A stretch of DNA of 64,000 bases from Mesostigma viride (taxonomy: Eukaryota; Streptophyta; Mesostigmatophyceae; Mesostigmatales; Mesostigmataceae). The stretch lies in contig RPFO01000392.1 in NCBI GenBank assembly GCA_009746045.1, forward strand, positions 3,032,103 to 3,096,102. The letters are read 5' to 3'. Shown here one piece after another: positions 42,908-54,065 of the stretch; position 1 is the first letter of the stretch; each line of letters opens with the position of its first letter. The notes under the pieces were generated by a model. That model was not told where the DNA came from, searched no databases, and was given only the letters and a program-made list of their open reading frames with translations. Position numbers and translations under genes: made by a program.

Positions 42908-44135
42908 CTCCTCGCCTCCTCCACCGCCACCATGCACCTCCACCTCCGACGCCATCACCGCCCAGCTCCGCGACATCGACCAGCGCCTCAAGGATATAAT
43001 GCCATCGCTATCGAGGTCCTGCAGAACACCGCCGGCCTCACGGCCCAGGCAGTGAAGGACATTGCCGCCAAGCCAGCCCCTGCTGGCCTGGCCGGCGATC
43101 ATTGCTCCTCCCATCACGACCTGGGCGGACATGCAACATACCACCTCCACCACCTCCGCCGTCGCAGCCCGAGCTCCAACGGCAGACGCTTGACCTCCGC
43201 GAGGAGGCCGAGCTCGCCAAGCGCAGCCTCAACGTCATCGTCAAGAACTTCGACATGGAGGAAGGTGAGAATTCCGAGAAGCTTGCACGTGCGTTTGAGA
43301 GCAAAATCCTTGCACGCATGGGCCTCCTTGGTGAGATTAAGCTGACTGCCCACCGCCTCCCCCACGCGCGGGGTAAGGCCGGGGCGCCTCCGCTTCTTCT
43401 CATCTTTGAGAGCCCAGCGGACAAGATTTCGTTTCTCAGACGCCGCAAGCGGCTCGAGAAGACTCACTTCACCCTTGACGACGACTTGACCCTGGCGCAG
43501 CAACAACGGCGACGGGAGCTATGGCCGACCTACCTCCAGCTCCGGCAGACCAAGGCGGGCCAGCCGGTGTACTGGAAGGGGGCGGCTATCTACGTCGGCC
43601 ACAAGCCCTGGCACGCGACCCCCTCGACCCGACCGCGGCCCCAGCGACTCCAGAAGCCCCAGCCTAGGGGAATACAGCAGCAGTAGTGTAGAATAGTTAG
43701 ACAGTGGCCTTGTACATGCCCGCCTACTACAGGCACTATACCAGCTTAGGCCTCGCCTTTTTATAGTCATGTACATACATGTGTGCCTATGATGTGCCAC
43801 ACCCCAGATGATACCTAGCTTTATTTAATTATGCAGTGCCCATGCAGGGAGTTACTCTCTGCTGAGAAGCCATGCCCTAGCTCTTGTATAGCCATGATGA
43901 TCTTCCCGGCCCACATGGCATGCTCCCCCTTAGCTGGGCATAGCGTGATAGACCATGAGGGTGCAGCTAGGTGCCTTGGTGCACCTAGAGCAAGTGTTGT
44001 TCACATTCCTACCCTTGCAGGAAGTAGCTTAGAATGTATTATAGGCCATATATGCCCCTTCTCTGGGCTATGTACACGTGCTACATATATTACTCCCAAC
44101 GGAGTTATGTTCCTAATTAATTTATTAATTAATTA
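42908..44135 (+). mobile_element. 5'-truncated ORF1-only element with 12-bp duplication
   Basis: Flanked by perfect duplications atagctgtttac at 42896-42907 and 44136-44147. It starts inside ORF1 (Ser/Thr-rich part) and ends with the same 3' UTR and TTAA tail as 38760-40750. Confidence 0.92.
43102..43686 (+). pseudogene. Truncated ORF1 of the second ORF1-only element
   Basis: The last roughly 160 codons match the C-terminal half of the intact ORF1: the SLNVIVKNFDMEEGENSEKL block, RRRKRLEKTHFTLDDDLTLA, and QPVYWKGAAIYVGHKPW. Upstream the frame is disturbed by small indels (near 42990 and 43100-43170), and the N-terminal half is missing. The apparent start codon at 43102 is not original. Confidence 0.85.
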
Positions 44136-44397
44136 ATAGCTGTTTACACGCGCGTAACCCACACACATGTATGAGCACGTTATATAGGGGTAATGGGTCA
44201 TCCGGGTGGTCTGACCCAAGGAAACCACCATTGGACTATCCAACTAAGTTGTCCAATGTTGTTATTGAGATTCCCTGCCCTCCCTGGGAAGTTACCTATA
44301 GGTGGGGTAGACTTTTCCTTGGGGAAAAAGATCGATTTTTGGCCAACTTTGACTGGAGCTATCATCCAAATGCTTTGATAAAGCCAAGGTATTATTG

Positions 44398-46193
44398 CAT
44401 TTTTGCGGACACCGGTATTATGCTGCTCTTCCGGGACATCTGCAAACGCCTTCTGCTGTCGTCGCAACCACCTCCAGCGGCCTGGCAACACAGTTTTCGC
44501 ACGATGCTGTACAAGAACAAGGGGTCGTCAGCCAACCCCGGCAACTACAGAGGGGTGTGCATTCAAAGTGCCCCCCTCAAGCTTCTTATGCGGCTCATCC
44601 TGAACCGCCTGCGCACGGCCCTGCATGGACGGTCACCTCGGCGAGACTCAGCACGGCTTCCATTCAGGTCGCAACACAGTACAGGCGCTCTTCGCTACTC
44701 GCCGACTGGTGGAGGAACTGCAACGCCTTCAGCCTGGTGAGTCCCCTTTGCACCTTGTGCTGGTGGACTTCATCAAAGCCTTCGATTCGGTTTTCTGGCC
44801 TGCGCTTTGGGACATCCTCGAGCTGTTCTGGATCCCCCGCCCCCTTATTGCTGTCATCCGCAACCTGTATGAAGGGTCCACCACTTCGGTGCGCACTTCT
44901 TACGGGACCACGCCACCATGCCCTTTACAGAAGGGTGTGTGGCAGGGCTGCATGTTGTCGCCCTACCTGTTCATTATTGTGGTCGAATACGTAATGATTC
45001 AGGCGCGCAAGCGATTTGCCCGCATCGTGGGTAGGGAACCAGGGGTGCAGGTTGCTAACAAATTCTGGCATGGCGGAGCGGACACGGAGATTCGGCTGGC
45101 AGACATCATCTACGCAGACGACACCACCCTCTTCGAGGACACTGGGCACGTGCAGACATGGCTTGACTGCCTGGCTATCGAGGCCCGTGCAGTGGGGCTT
45201 GAGGTCAGCAGGAAGACAGAGGCCCTGGCGGTTGGGCTCACCCACTCACCGCCACCCCGGCCTCTATCTCCTCGCGCGACGGCTCTCGAGTCCTGTACCG
45301 GGACCGCGTCAAGCTGCTGGGCAGCCTGCTCCCCAGCTGCGAGGTTGATGTGGACCATCGCATCTCCCTCGCCTGGCACGCTTTACACCAGTACCGGGCC
45401 CTGTGGCGCAAGCCCCTGGGCAAGATCGAGAAGCAGGACCTGTTCAAGGTCCTCGTCCAAGTCCTGTTCTCACGTATGGGGCCGAGACGTGGACCCTCAC
45501 CGCCGACCTGGCCCGCAAGCTGGACGGCGCGGTCACCAACATGCTGCGTTCCATTCTCAGAGTAGGATATGCTGCTCATGTCCGCAGTGAGGACCTGTAC
45601 CAGGGCATGCCATATATCACCAGCACCATTAAGCAGCGCCGCCTGCAGCTTGTAGGGCACCTAGTTCGCACCAACCAGGTAGACACCTCGATCACGTGGC
45701 CCCCCCGCAGGACTGCGCCCAGCTCAGCCTGCATGGCCGGTACCTCCTGACGTGGGCCGGGCCCCCTGATGTTAGACGCCGCAAGGCCCGCACCTTCAAA
45801 GAACAGCTAGTAGAAGACATGGCCGGGGGGCCTAGGCCTCACTCCGTGATTTGGAAGAAGATGATGGACAAGGCCAAGTGGGCCCAGGTCATAGAGGACA
45901 ACGAGCCCCCCCCTGTGGGGAAGCGCCCGCGTGTGCAAACCCACGGGTCCGAGGCATGCCAGACAGCTCCCCTAGGGCAGCGTGATGCTGTCTAGATAGA
46001 TGTGGTAGTAATGCTGTTAGATAGTGGTTGTAGGTCACCTACCTCAGTGAGTAGCTGATATAGATAGATTAGACCGGTAGGACTGTTTGCACCCATCCAT
46101 CCATCCATCGGGGTTAATGCTCCGTGACTCCCCAACGGGAGCACGAGTCTAATTTATTCATTTATTTATTTATTTATTCATGAATTTATTTGT
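44398..46193 (+). mobile_element. 5'-truncated LINE with (ATTT)n tail
   Basis: Reverse-transcriptase region and 3' UTR of a LINE related to, but distinct from, the copy at 41695-42890. Its tail is ATTT-based, not ATTA-based. The start at about 44398 is where homology to LINE reverse transcriptases begins; the 250 bp before it look unrelated. Confidence 0.75.
44406..45995 (+). pseudogene. LINE reverse transcriptase, multiple frameshifts
   Basis: Frame 1 gives the fingers region (MLYKNKGSSANPGNYRGVC, about 44500-44560). After a shift near 44625 a second frame gives GFHSGRNTVQALFATRRLVE, LVLVDFIKAFDSVFWPALWD, GVWQGCMLSPYLFIIVVEYV and the catalytic IYADD (about 45108-45122). Further shifts near 45250, 45470 and 45700 lead to TYGAETWTLT, RSEDLYQGMPYI and RRLQLVGHLVRTNQ. 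At least four frame breaks mean no functional enzyme. Family: endonuclease/RT LINE of the type ending in the GH..R motif. Confidence 0.88.
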
Positions 46194-48770
46194 ACTTGTG
46201 GGACCCGCTGGCTTCGCCCAGCCAAAAAAAGCACTTTGGGGCGTTTGTGACTTGTGGTTGATGTTGTTGTGGCCCACGCCGCATATATGTGCGCAGTGGG
46301 CAGCGGGCGCGGTCCCTCTACCGCCCCGCCGCTGCCCGCTGCGTAGTACGTGGTCCTTCGATCGCTGCGCTCCGGAGAGGGAAACAGTTCGGTAAGTAAG
46401 TAAGTACTTGCGTGTCATGCGCAAAGGCGCATGCCAGCTAGTGATGTCCGGAGTACTATGCTAATAATCTCATTAGAAAAAATAATTACACAAAAGTTTA
46501 AACAAATATCGTCTGCATCATTCCCCAACCATTAAGCACTAGATGGGGATGTAAATATCCTCATCCGAGCTGTCCTCTACTGTAATGGCAGATGAGGCGC
46601 CGTAGTGTAGCGGCTATCCTCAGGGCCAATAAGGTCCTCCACCTGCGGACTTCTACCCTGGCTAACTAAACAGTACGGTGCTCGCTTCGCTCGCGGCCCG
46701 CTGAACAGTACGGTGCTCGCTTCGTTCGCGGCCCGCTGAACAGTACAGACTGTGCTCGCTTTGCTCGCCGCTCGCTGCGCTCGCTGTGCGCTTTCAGCGC
46801 AGCTCGCTTTGCTCGCCGGGCGCTTTGCGCGGGTTGGTGGTCAATAGGTCCTCTTCTTTCGTATCAATTGGCGTTCAGTAATTTCCAGGCTTTTTGGATT
46901 GGTCGGGAACTTAGTCGCGATGCCCTGGATACTAGTAGTGGCGGATGGCGTCTCATTGCCAAACTAATATATATTCATTGAGAATGATAGATTACTGTCT
47001 ATTTGTCCAGAGGCCTCAATTGAGGCCTTTTGGCTCAATTGAGGCCTTTTTTACCAAGATCTCACAAAGTACGGTATTTTGGCGGGAAGGACCGGTCCTA
47101 TGGGTCGTCCGGCCCCAGTGGCGCGAATCTGGTACATGTGCTGAGCGTCCTGACCCGTTGGGGTCGACAGGGGTCGACGGTTACTGAAAAATACGTGAGG
47201 TGGAAAAGTACCTATTTTGGCCACTTTCGTGCAACGGGACGAGGAATTTTCACGAATGCACGACCATGGCGGCCTCGAGTAAAATGGACCGTATGGCCAC
47301 GTTCGTGCATCATTTCGAGCAGTATGGAGCGCGTTGGGCAGATAAATTATCCTTGAAGCTAGCCCGACCGCTAAATGTGTCAAAAGCCGATTTATAAATT
47401 CGTGGGGTCGTTATTTGTGTGCTGAATGCCAGGTTAGTGAAGTTCAGATGGGGCGTAGATGGCGTTGATAGTGCGCCTGCCAGCAGGACGATGCTTCGAT
47501 ATGGTGGGAAGGAGACTAGCGGAACGGCGGGGGGGGATGTTGGGGCAGCCGTGACTAAAGGGGCGCTGGTTATATTCGAGCCTTTTGTCGTGAATCCATA
47601 GGTAGAGGAAGGGGTGTTTTTAGCTAGGAAAAACTGGGTTGCGGACAATAAACGCGCGCGCGCCCCCAGATATGGGAGCGCAAGTATGCGAACAGCGCTG
47701 GTGAGGCCGCTGCAGCCGCTTTCATACGTCAATGGACGACGCATGGAGCGTCTGTCCGGCCAGATTAGCGGGCTGCATCGCTTCCGGACAACTTGAAAAC
47801 GCCGAGCTTGAACAGCTTTTCTGATGCAGCCACGTTCAGCGCCAACGCATATGCGTGCTTAGTGATCCCGGGTGTGAGGGGTGTGAAAGGTAAGTGCGTC
47901 CTGGTGGTAGAAAGGGAATGGCATCGATTTGCTTGTGATATCGCCAGTTTTTAGCTGCCTATCGGCGCCTAATGCCGAGGTGACGTAAGGCAGGCTATCT
48001 TACTTCGTGCAGTGCTCTGCGGCTGGCCCCCACTGTGTAGACGTGTTTGCTTTCCATAAGAAGCATGGCAGGTCCTGCCATGCTGGCCATGTCTCAGGCA
48101 ACCCTTGCAAAGCTTAAAATCAAGCTAGAGGTCTAGAAGACAGTGCAAATGGTGTCCAGTTATGCTTGTATATCTTGCCATGTGCTGTTCATCTGCTGCC
48201 GCGGCAGCAAACCCCTGTCAGAATATACCGTAACAACGTAGATATTGGGGCTATGTGAGTGAAGCTAAGCGCTTGGAAGGTCACACCTATCATTATAATG
48301 CATGATCCTTGTGCGTGTTTGTAATAGAGGCTTTGGATTCCTCATGGTTACGTGCAATACCCATGGCAGGCTGTTGCTGCCTGCAGTGCTGCGCGACAGC
48401 CCCGGCCGTGCAATTGTGTATGAGGCGTCCCTTGGGGGAGCATGCCATGTCATGCCATGCTTACCGTGTTGTGGGGAAACCTCGAAAGGTCCAAAAGACA
48501 CCTAAGAGGCAGAGGGAACTGAGTACTACCGCCTTTTTTCTGCTTGCATCTATGGTCATGCTGTGTTTATGGTGCCACCGCAGCGACACCCTGTTTTGTC
48601 AAATCATAATTAAATATGTATTGGGGCTATATGACTGATGTTAAGTGCTGGCAACCCCAAAACAATCATAATAATGCATGGCCTATGCTCATATTTGGAA
48701 AAAAGTTGTTTGGCTGCATGCAACACCCAATATAAAAAAGGCCTCAATTGAGGCCTTTTCCTGGACATTG
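46194..48770. other. Region without a recognised gene
   Basis: About 2.6 kb. It holds a GCTCGC-rich repeat (46669-46830), two palindrome clusters (47011-47050 and 48736-48759) and only short ORFs without recognisable domains. Base composition varies sharply along it, suggesting a patchwork of old insertions. Confidence 0.5.
46669..46830. repeat. GCTCGCTTCGCTCGC-type repeat cluster
   Basis: Two near-identical 35-bp units (acagtacggtgctcgcttcg onward) and a decayed third, followed by many gctcgcttt/gctcgctgc words that form overlapping imperfect palindromes. Confidence 0.85.
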
Positions 48771-49053
48771 GGACATTACGGAGGTGAGATGGGCATGCAA
48801 CCGAAGGAAAAACCCGATCAACTGGGAGAATAACCCTGAAGAAATTAATAGTAATCTGACGTCATCCAAGGATCACGCCAGCTGCACAAGGTATATACAT
48901 ACAACTAGATATATATATTAAAAATATAATTACTTATACAGCAGAGTGAAATCACTCAAACCAAAGCAAACGCCCAGCTATAAACCTATATACAGAGCCA
49001 TGTCAAAGCTCTATACTACGATAAGACCAATGGAAACGCCTAACGGGAGGAAC

Positions 49054-51264
49054 CTAATAGCCCTGCTGCACCGCAAAATCAGCCCGCGTACGGCGGAGCA
49101 TGATGTCAGCCATGGCCCGAGTCAGCGCCACCGACAAGCGCTGACGCCAATATGACGTCCAGGTCCGCGCCGACCATGGGGCCCGCTGGCCCTCCAGGTC
49201 CAGCCGGTCCTCCCGGAGCCGGCAACACTCCTTGAAGAAGGCGGAGGTCAGGGGCCCCATGGCCCCAAACTCCTCCAGGACAAAGGGCACCACACGATGG
49301 TGCCCGACGTCGCCGTAGGCCAGGAGCTTGGCCCGCTCCGCCCGGTCCGCCGTGTAACCTGCCGTGAGGGAGGCCCCAGCCACGTGGCTAAGAGCCAAGG
49401 GCCGCGCCACCGAAACGTCAATAAGCAGATGCCGGCCACCCCCCTCAAAGTCCAGCACCACGATGTCAGGCCGGTGGTTGGGGGAATAGAAGGCAGCGCC
49501 ATCCGCATCCTCGGACCGGATGTTCGCGTGGGGGAAAACCGACCGAATCATGGCGAGCACCACCGTCAGGAGGACAGTGTGCAAATACAAATACCAATTC
49601 TGATTCTGTTGGCCCCCCATGCAGGCAAGGTAGTGAGTCCCCGTGGGATCCAGCGGCTGCCCACAGCTACCACAAGGCCGCCCGGCCGGAACAAGAGGCT
49701 GCGGGGCAAATAGCTGGTGCCGGAGCGCCACCGAGTAGTGGCTGGGAGCCAAGGCGAATGGGGGGGCCATGGGAAGAGCACGAAGGTACGCCGAGCCCAC
49801 ACTCCGCAAGGAAAGCGAGAACAGCCACGCACGTCCCTGGGCGTTGAGGTCCGCGAAAAGAGCAATCCAATCAGCCGTGTGCAGAATACCCGCGTAGGTT
49901 TTCTGGTGTTTATCGATGACGCGAGCAGGGAATGCGGCGGGAGATTGAACGGAGGCGACCGAGGGAGTGCCGCGAGGGAGGTGGCGCTGTACCGCCTGAG
50001 CGGCACGGACGGGAGAACAGGCCTGCTGGATCTCAGCATAGGCCTCCTGGATGGCGGTGACGAAGGGCAAAGGGCTGCTGGGGTCCAGGAGGTCAGGCGC
50101 TGCCGTTGCCAAAAGGGGCAGGAGCCGGCAGCTTTCCGCCCACGACTGAGCGACGGAGCCCAAAAATGCTGCTGGGGCCAGCCGGGCGGCACGAGTCAGA
50201 CCGCAGCCACCCATCCGTGCAGGCAGGGAGGCAATGCGAATAGCATGTGGCGGGAGGTCGGGGCCCGGGACCAGCTGCGCCAAGGCCGACTGGATGCGTT
50301 CGTCGTGGCCCTCGGCGGCCAGCCGGACCTGAGCCGGAAGAGCGCCCCGGAGCCAGTGAACGACGCGAGGGTGAGCGCAAAACCACAGAAGCAGACCCTT
50401 GGTCTGCGAATCATGAAGGCGCGCAATCAAGGGCAGTACCTCAGTGCGTGCCTCGAGGGCGGCCCGCAGAGCATCGATGACAAACGCGGGGTCGCCAACC
50501 GGAACGCCGAGGACATCCAACCCATGGAGGCGCTCGTCCCGGCCCAAGAGCTGGGGCGGAAAGCCGGAGCAATCACCTTGGGGCGAGTACACCGCGCACT
50601 TGGCCAGGGTCAACTGGAGGTTGATGTCGGCCACCGCGGTCTGCAGTGCCAGCAGAGCCGCGGTGGTGTCCGGCACAGGGCCCAGAAGGTAGATATCATC
50701 CAAGTAGGCCTGAATAGCGACCGCCGGGTGGGCAGCATGGACCGCTTGGAGGCAACCCTGGAGGGGGGCGGCAAAGTACAGGGGTCCCAGGGGGTCCCCT
50801 TGCTGGGTGCCCGACCGCGACAGCAGGCCGCCGCGAGTGCCGTCCTCCATGATGTGAACCAGTTGGCCGGGCTGGCCGTAGCACACGGCTGTCCAAGCGT
50901 ACAAGTCCTCGAAGGACTCCATGACGGCCGCAAACATGCTGGCGCGGGACAGACTGTTGAACGCGTTGTGGCAGTCGACCTTGACGACAGCGTGGGTGGG
51001 GTGGGCCTCGAGGTAGGCCTGCACCGAATGGATGAGGATATCCGCCCCGCCTGGAGTCGTCACCCCCAGCTGGGCCGCCACCGAGGTCTCACCCGCTGCG
51101 AGGGGCGGGCAGAAAAAGGCACGGAGCTCGGGCGCCTTTTGGCGGCAGATCACTTTGCCCACGAGCTTGCGGAGCACCTCACCGCAGGCGATCGGGCGCA
51201 CCTTGCCCTCGGGGGGGGCAAGACACCCTTGAGCAGAGCGAGGAGGCGAGCGCCCGCTAACCAC
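49054..51264 (-). CDS. Reverse transcriptase plus restriction-like endonuclease ORF
   Basis: 736 codons, open. Reverse-transcriptase landmarks: VRPIACGEVLRKLVGK (22-37), motif A with Asp97, SGTQQGDPLGP (151-161), catalytic YLDD (187-190). A CCHC knuckle has Cys531, Cys534, His544 and Cys548. The endonuclease core has RPD (598-600) and Asp616 in LLIDVSV, followed by the conserved AERAKLLAYGD and FVLEEFGAMG blocks. The ATG at 51264 is not the true start: the frame continues from an upstream ORF through a G8 run (51211-51218), where one base is gained or lost. The catalytic residues are intact, so the break may be recent or a sequencing error. Confidence 0.85.
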   Translation of the reverse strand: MVSGRSPPRSAQGCLAPPEGKVRPIACGEVLRKLVGKVICRQKAPELRAFFCPPLAAGETSVAAQLGVTTPGGADILIHSVQAYLEAHPTHAVVKVDCHNAFNSLSRASMFAAVMESFEDLYAWTAVCYGQPGQLVHIMEDGTRGGLLSRSGTQQGDPLGPLYFAAPLQGCLQAVHAAHPAVAIQAYLDDIYLLGPVPDTTAALLALQTAVADINLQLTLAKCAVYSPQGDCSGFPPQLLGRDERLHGLDVLGVPVGDPAFVIDALRAALEARTEVLPLIARLHDSQTKGLLLWFCAHPRVVHWLRGALPAQVRLAAEGHDERIQSALAQLVPGPDLPPHAIRIASLPARMGGCGLTRAARLAPAAFLGSVAQSWAESCRLLPLLATAAPDLLDPSSPLPFVTAIQEAYAEIQQACSPVRAAQAVQRHLPRGTPSVASVQSPAAFPARVIDKHQKTYAGILHTADWIALFADLNAQGRAWLFSLSLRSVGSAYLRALPMAPPFALAPSHYSVALRHQLFAPQPLVPAGRPCGSCGQPLDPTGTHYLACMGGQQNQNWYLYLHTVLLTVVLAMIRSVFPHANIRSEDADGAAFYSPNHRPDIVVLDFEGGGRHLLIDVSVARPLALSHVAGASLTAGYTADRAERAKLLAYGDVGHHRVVPFVLEEFGAMGPLTSAFFKECCRLREDRLDLEGQRAPWSARTWTSYWRQRLSVALTRAMADIMLRRTRADFAVQQGY

Positions 51265-52645
51265 TCGCGCGCAGCGGGAGGAACGCGACCAGCCGCCAGG
51301 TCAATGAGGGTGTCAAAGAGAATGTCCTCGCCCCCATGCCCCACCAGGACCTCCAAGTGCTCGTAGCGCCAGCCCGACGGCCCGGTAGAGGAAGCCCGCG
51401 GGACCGCACGCATCACCTCCAGGAAGCAGTCGCGGTCCAGCCGGAGGGGGGCCGGCAGGGGGTCCGGCACGGGCAGCTGGAATCCGGGCTCCGCAGGGTG
51501 AAGAGCCTCCAAGGCCGCCAGGGTAGCCGCATTGGCGGGGGCCAGCTTGGCCATTTCCAAGCGGGTCATGGCCCGGCTGAGCTGCCCCTCGCGGACGAGG
51601 CGGATGACGTCGGCGGCCACCCGCTCGAAGTTGACCTCCCCCGACAGCCGGGCCGTGCGCGGGGGCGGCACGCCAAACAGCCCCTCCCAGTCCCCCTGCA
51701 GAAAGCGTCGGCAACGGGCAATAACCGCACCCTGGAGGCCGCGCACACCACGCCCGAGAGGGGTGAGGAGCAGGCGGGGGGTCACCATGTGCAGTTTAAA
51801 GCCCAGCGGGTCGTCCGGAGCGGCGTGCATGCGCCGGAGAGAAACGATTGCACATTGCGCGAAAAGGCTACGCGCGCGGTGGGGGAGGTCGGTCAGGGTA
51901 GACGTCGGGTTGATGGCGCATGCATCCCAGGGAACCGTGTCAAGCCAACGCCAACTGGCCGAGTAGTCGGGCGGCGGGGGCTGGGAGCCGGTGGGAGCCG
52001 AGGCGGGAGGGGGGGAGGGGGCCGGGACTGCTGGCCGGTTGAGGGGCCGTTGAGCAACACAGGCGCGCGCGTGCTGAGCGCGCCCGTGAATGGAGTACAC
52101 CCGCTGGCAGTGAGCTTCCGGGCACCGGTAACAGCTCATGGCCTGCAGATCCGCCGCGCCGAGATCGGGGTGCACAGCGCGAAGGTGCTGGCAGAGGAGG
52201 TTACGGTTGTGGAACACACCGCACACGGGGACCCCGTGGGAAGCAGCACGGCACACCGGTGAAGGCCGTCGGCGGGCGCTGAGTGGCGGGGAGCGGCGCC
52301 AGCAAAGGCAGGACGTGGGGCCTGCGGCGTCTCCCCAGCCGGGCCGGCAGGCGCGCGCACCACGACCCGACCAGCGCCCGGCATGCCCGCCGGGGCCACG
52401 GAGGAGGCAGTGCCCACCGGGGAGACCCCCAGCGGAGGGGGATCGAGAACGCCGGCGCCCCTCCCAGGGGGACTCGCCAGCGCGCCCGCGACCACCCCAG
52501 GCCCCGGCAACGAGGCCGGGGGCGGCGGCCGAGGGGTCGGGGAGGCAGCTGGCCCCGGGGCCCGGTGGGGACCCGGCAGGGGACCCAGCGAGACCGGGGG
52601 CGGGCCGAGAGGAAGCGCAGTCCCAGGGGGCGGCACAACAGCCCG

Positions 52646-52774
52646 GCACAACGGGCAGCGCGGCACGGAGTGGAGCAAGCTGCGCGCGATGCACGCTTGA
52701 TGGAATGTGTGGCCGCACGCGGGCAGGCGACACAAGCCATCCCCCGGCCGGAAGGGCTCAAGGCAGATGGCACA
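52646..52774 (-). other. RING-H2 finger
   Basis: C3H2C3 spacing C-x2-C-x15-C-x-H-x2-H-x2-C-x11-C-x2-C, with CAICLEPF at the start and CGHTFHQAC in the middle, the hallmark of E3 ubiquitin ligases that bind an E2 enzyme. It lies in one open frame of the element. Confidence 0.88.
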
Positions 52775-53930
52775 GGAGCCCGACTCGGGGTCGTCCCCCT
52801 CCAGAAGGGACCGGACATGAGGGGGGGCGGGTCCCAGCCGGCCTCCCAGCAACCCGGGAGAGCAGCAATCTGGGCGCGCGAGAGGATGCCGACCGGTTGG
52901 TCAGCCGCGGGGTGCCATTCGTGCGGGATGCCTGCCAACTCCAGGATGTCGTGGAGGAAGGCAGAAACAGGCGTCCCCGCGGTTAGGGGCTGGGCGCGCC
53001 CGGCCGAGTCCACCAAGATGGCCTGGCCGCCCTGAACCGCGATGGGGGCCCCGAACTCCACACGCAGCATGGCGGCCTGCGCCAGGCTGAGGGAGGTGAT
53101 GAGAAAGCCCCCACTGGCAACCGGGCCGGGAGGCGGGGCCTGGGCGTCCAAGAAGAGGCGAAGCTGCCGCGGGGACATGAGGCCCAGGTCGGCGCCGCCC
53201 GCGAGGTAGGCCGCCCGCACCGAGACCTGTGCGTCTCGAGCCACCGCCGTGACGAACTCGACCACCTCCTGACCCACCCGCTCGTCCAGGGAAAGCAGCT
53301 CTTCCTGCCGGGCGGCCGGGAGATGCCACGGCAGCCGGCAGCCGGCGTGATATCCTTCCAAGACATACCCCCAAAGAGTCGAGGCCGTCACCGGGGGGCG
53401 GCGGAAAGAAATGTCGCCCGCACCGCGCAACTAGGGCCAGGAAGGCCGGGGGCCTAGGGAGCGAGGGGAAGGCGGCCTGGAACCCGACCGCGTCCAGCAA
53501 CAAAGGGCAGTACGCCCAAGAAAAGGTGGCGCGGCCCACCACGCCGACAATGTGCGAGGGCGGCCACGAGGTGAACGCGTGGGCCCGGGGGCCGCCGTCC
53601 CACGCGGCAAGGACGGGGGTGGCGGCTGGGTGGCCAACCGCGGCCGGGGGAAGGGAGGCCAGAGCGTCGGGGAGCGAGGGGCCGGGGGCGGGCGCCGGGG
53701 TCGCCAGGCCCGCCGGGGGTCGGCCGGGCCAGCCCAGGCGACAGCGCCGCGCCCCCGTCGGCGGGGCCAGGCGACGGGTGGGGCCCCGGGGCCGAGGGCG
53801 CCAGGGCCCGAGCAACGGCGGCCCCATCGGGCAGGCCACGGCCCGCCCCGAGGGCCTCGGCAGGGGGGCACACGGGGCAGGGGGCCGGAGCACCCAGCGG
53901 GGAGGGCAGCCCGGGGGCCCGCCGGGGGGG

Positions 53931-54065
53931 ACAGCGCGGGCACGTCCAGGAGCCCGGCGGGACCCGGTAGAGCCGGGGAGTAAGACACTGCAAGTGCCAC
54001 CCGGAATTGCAAGCATCACAAACTAACATGTGGTGCCCGCGGTGCCCGCTCCGGCAGACCTCGCA
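53931..54065 (-). other. PHD finger
   Basis: C4HC3 pattern: Cys52, Cys55, Cys67, Cys70, His75, Cys78, Cys93, Cys96 from the ATG at 54218, with WHLQCL before the last pair as in canonical PHD fingers. PHD fingers commonly read histone H3 tails; here it could direct the element to chromatin (inference). Confidence 0.88.

Noticed and set aside
46945-48640. Short ORFs between the palindromes
   Set aside because: All under 145 codons, overlapping on both strands, with no recognisable motif.
49717-51366. 549-codon plus-strand ORF
   Set aside because: It is the antisense shadow of the reverse-transcriptase/endonuclease ORF, which has clear catalytic motifs.
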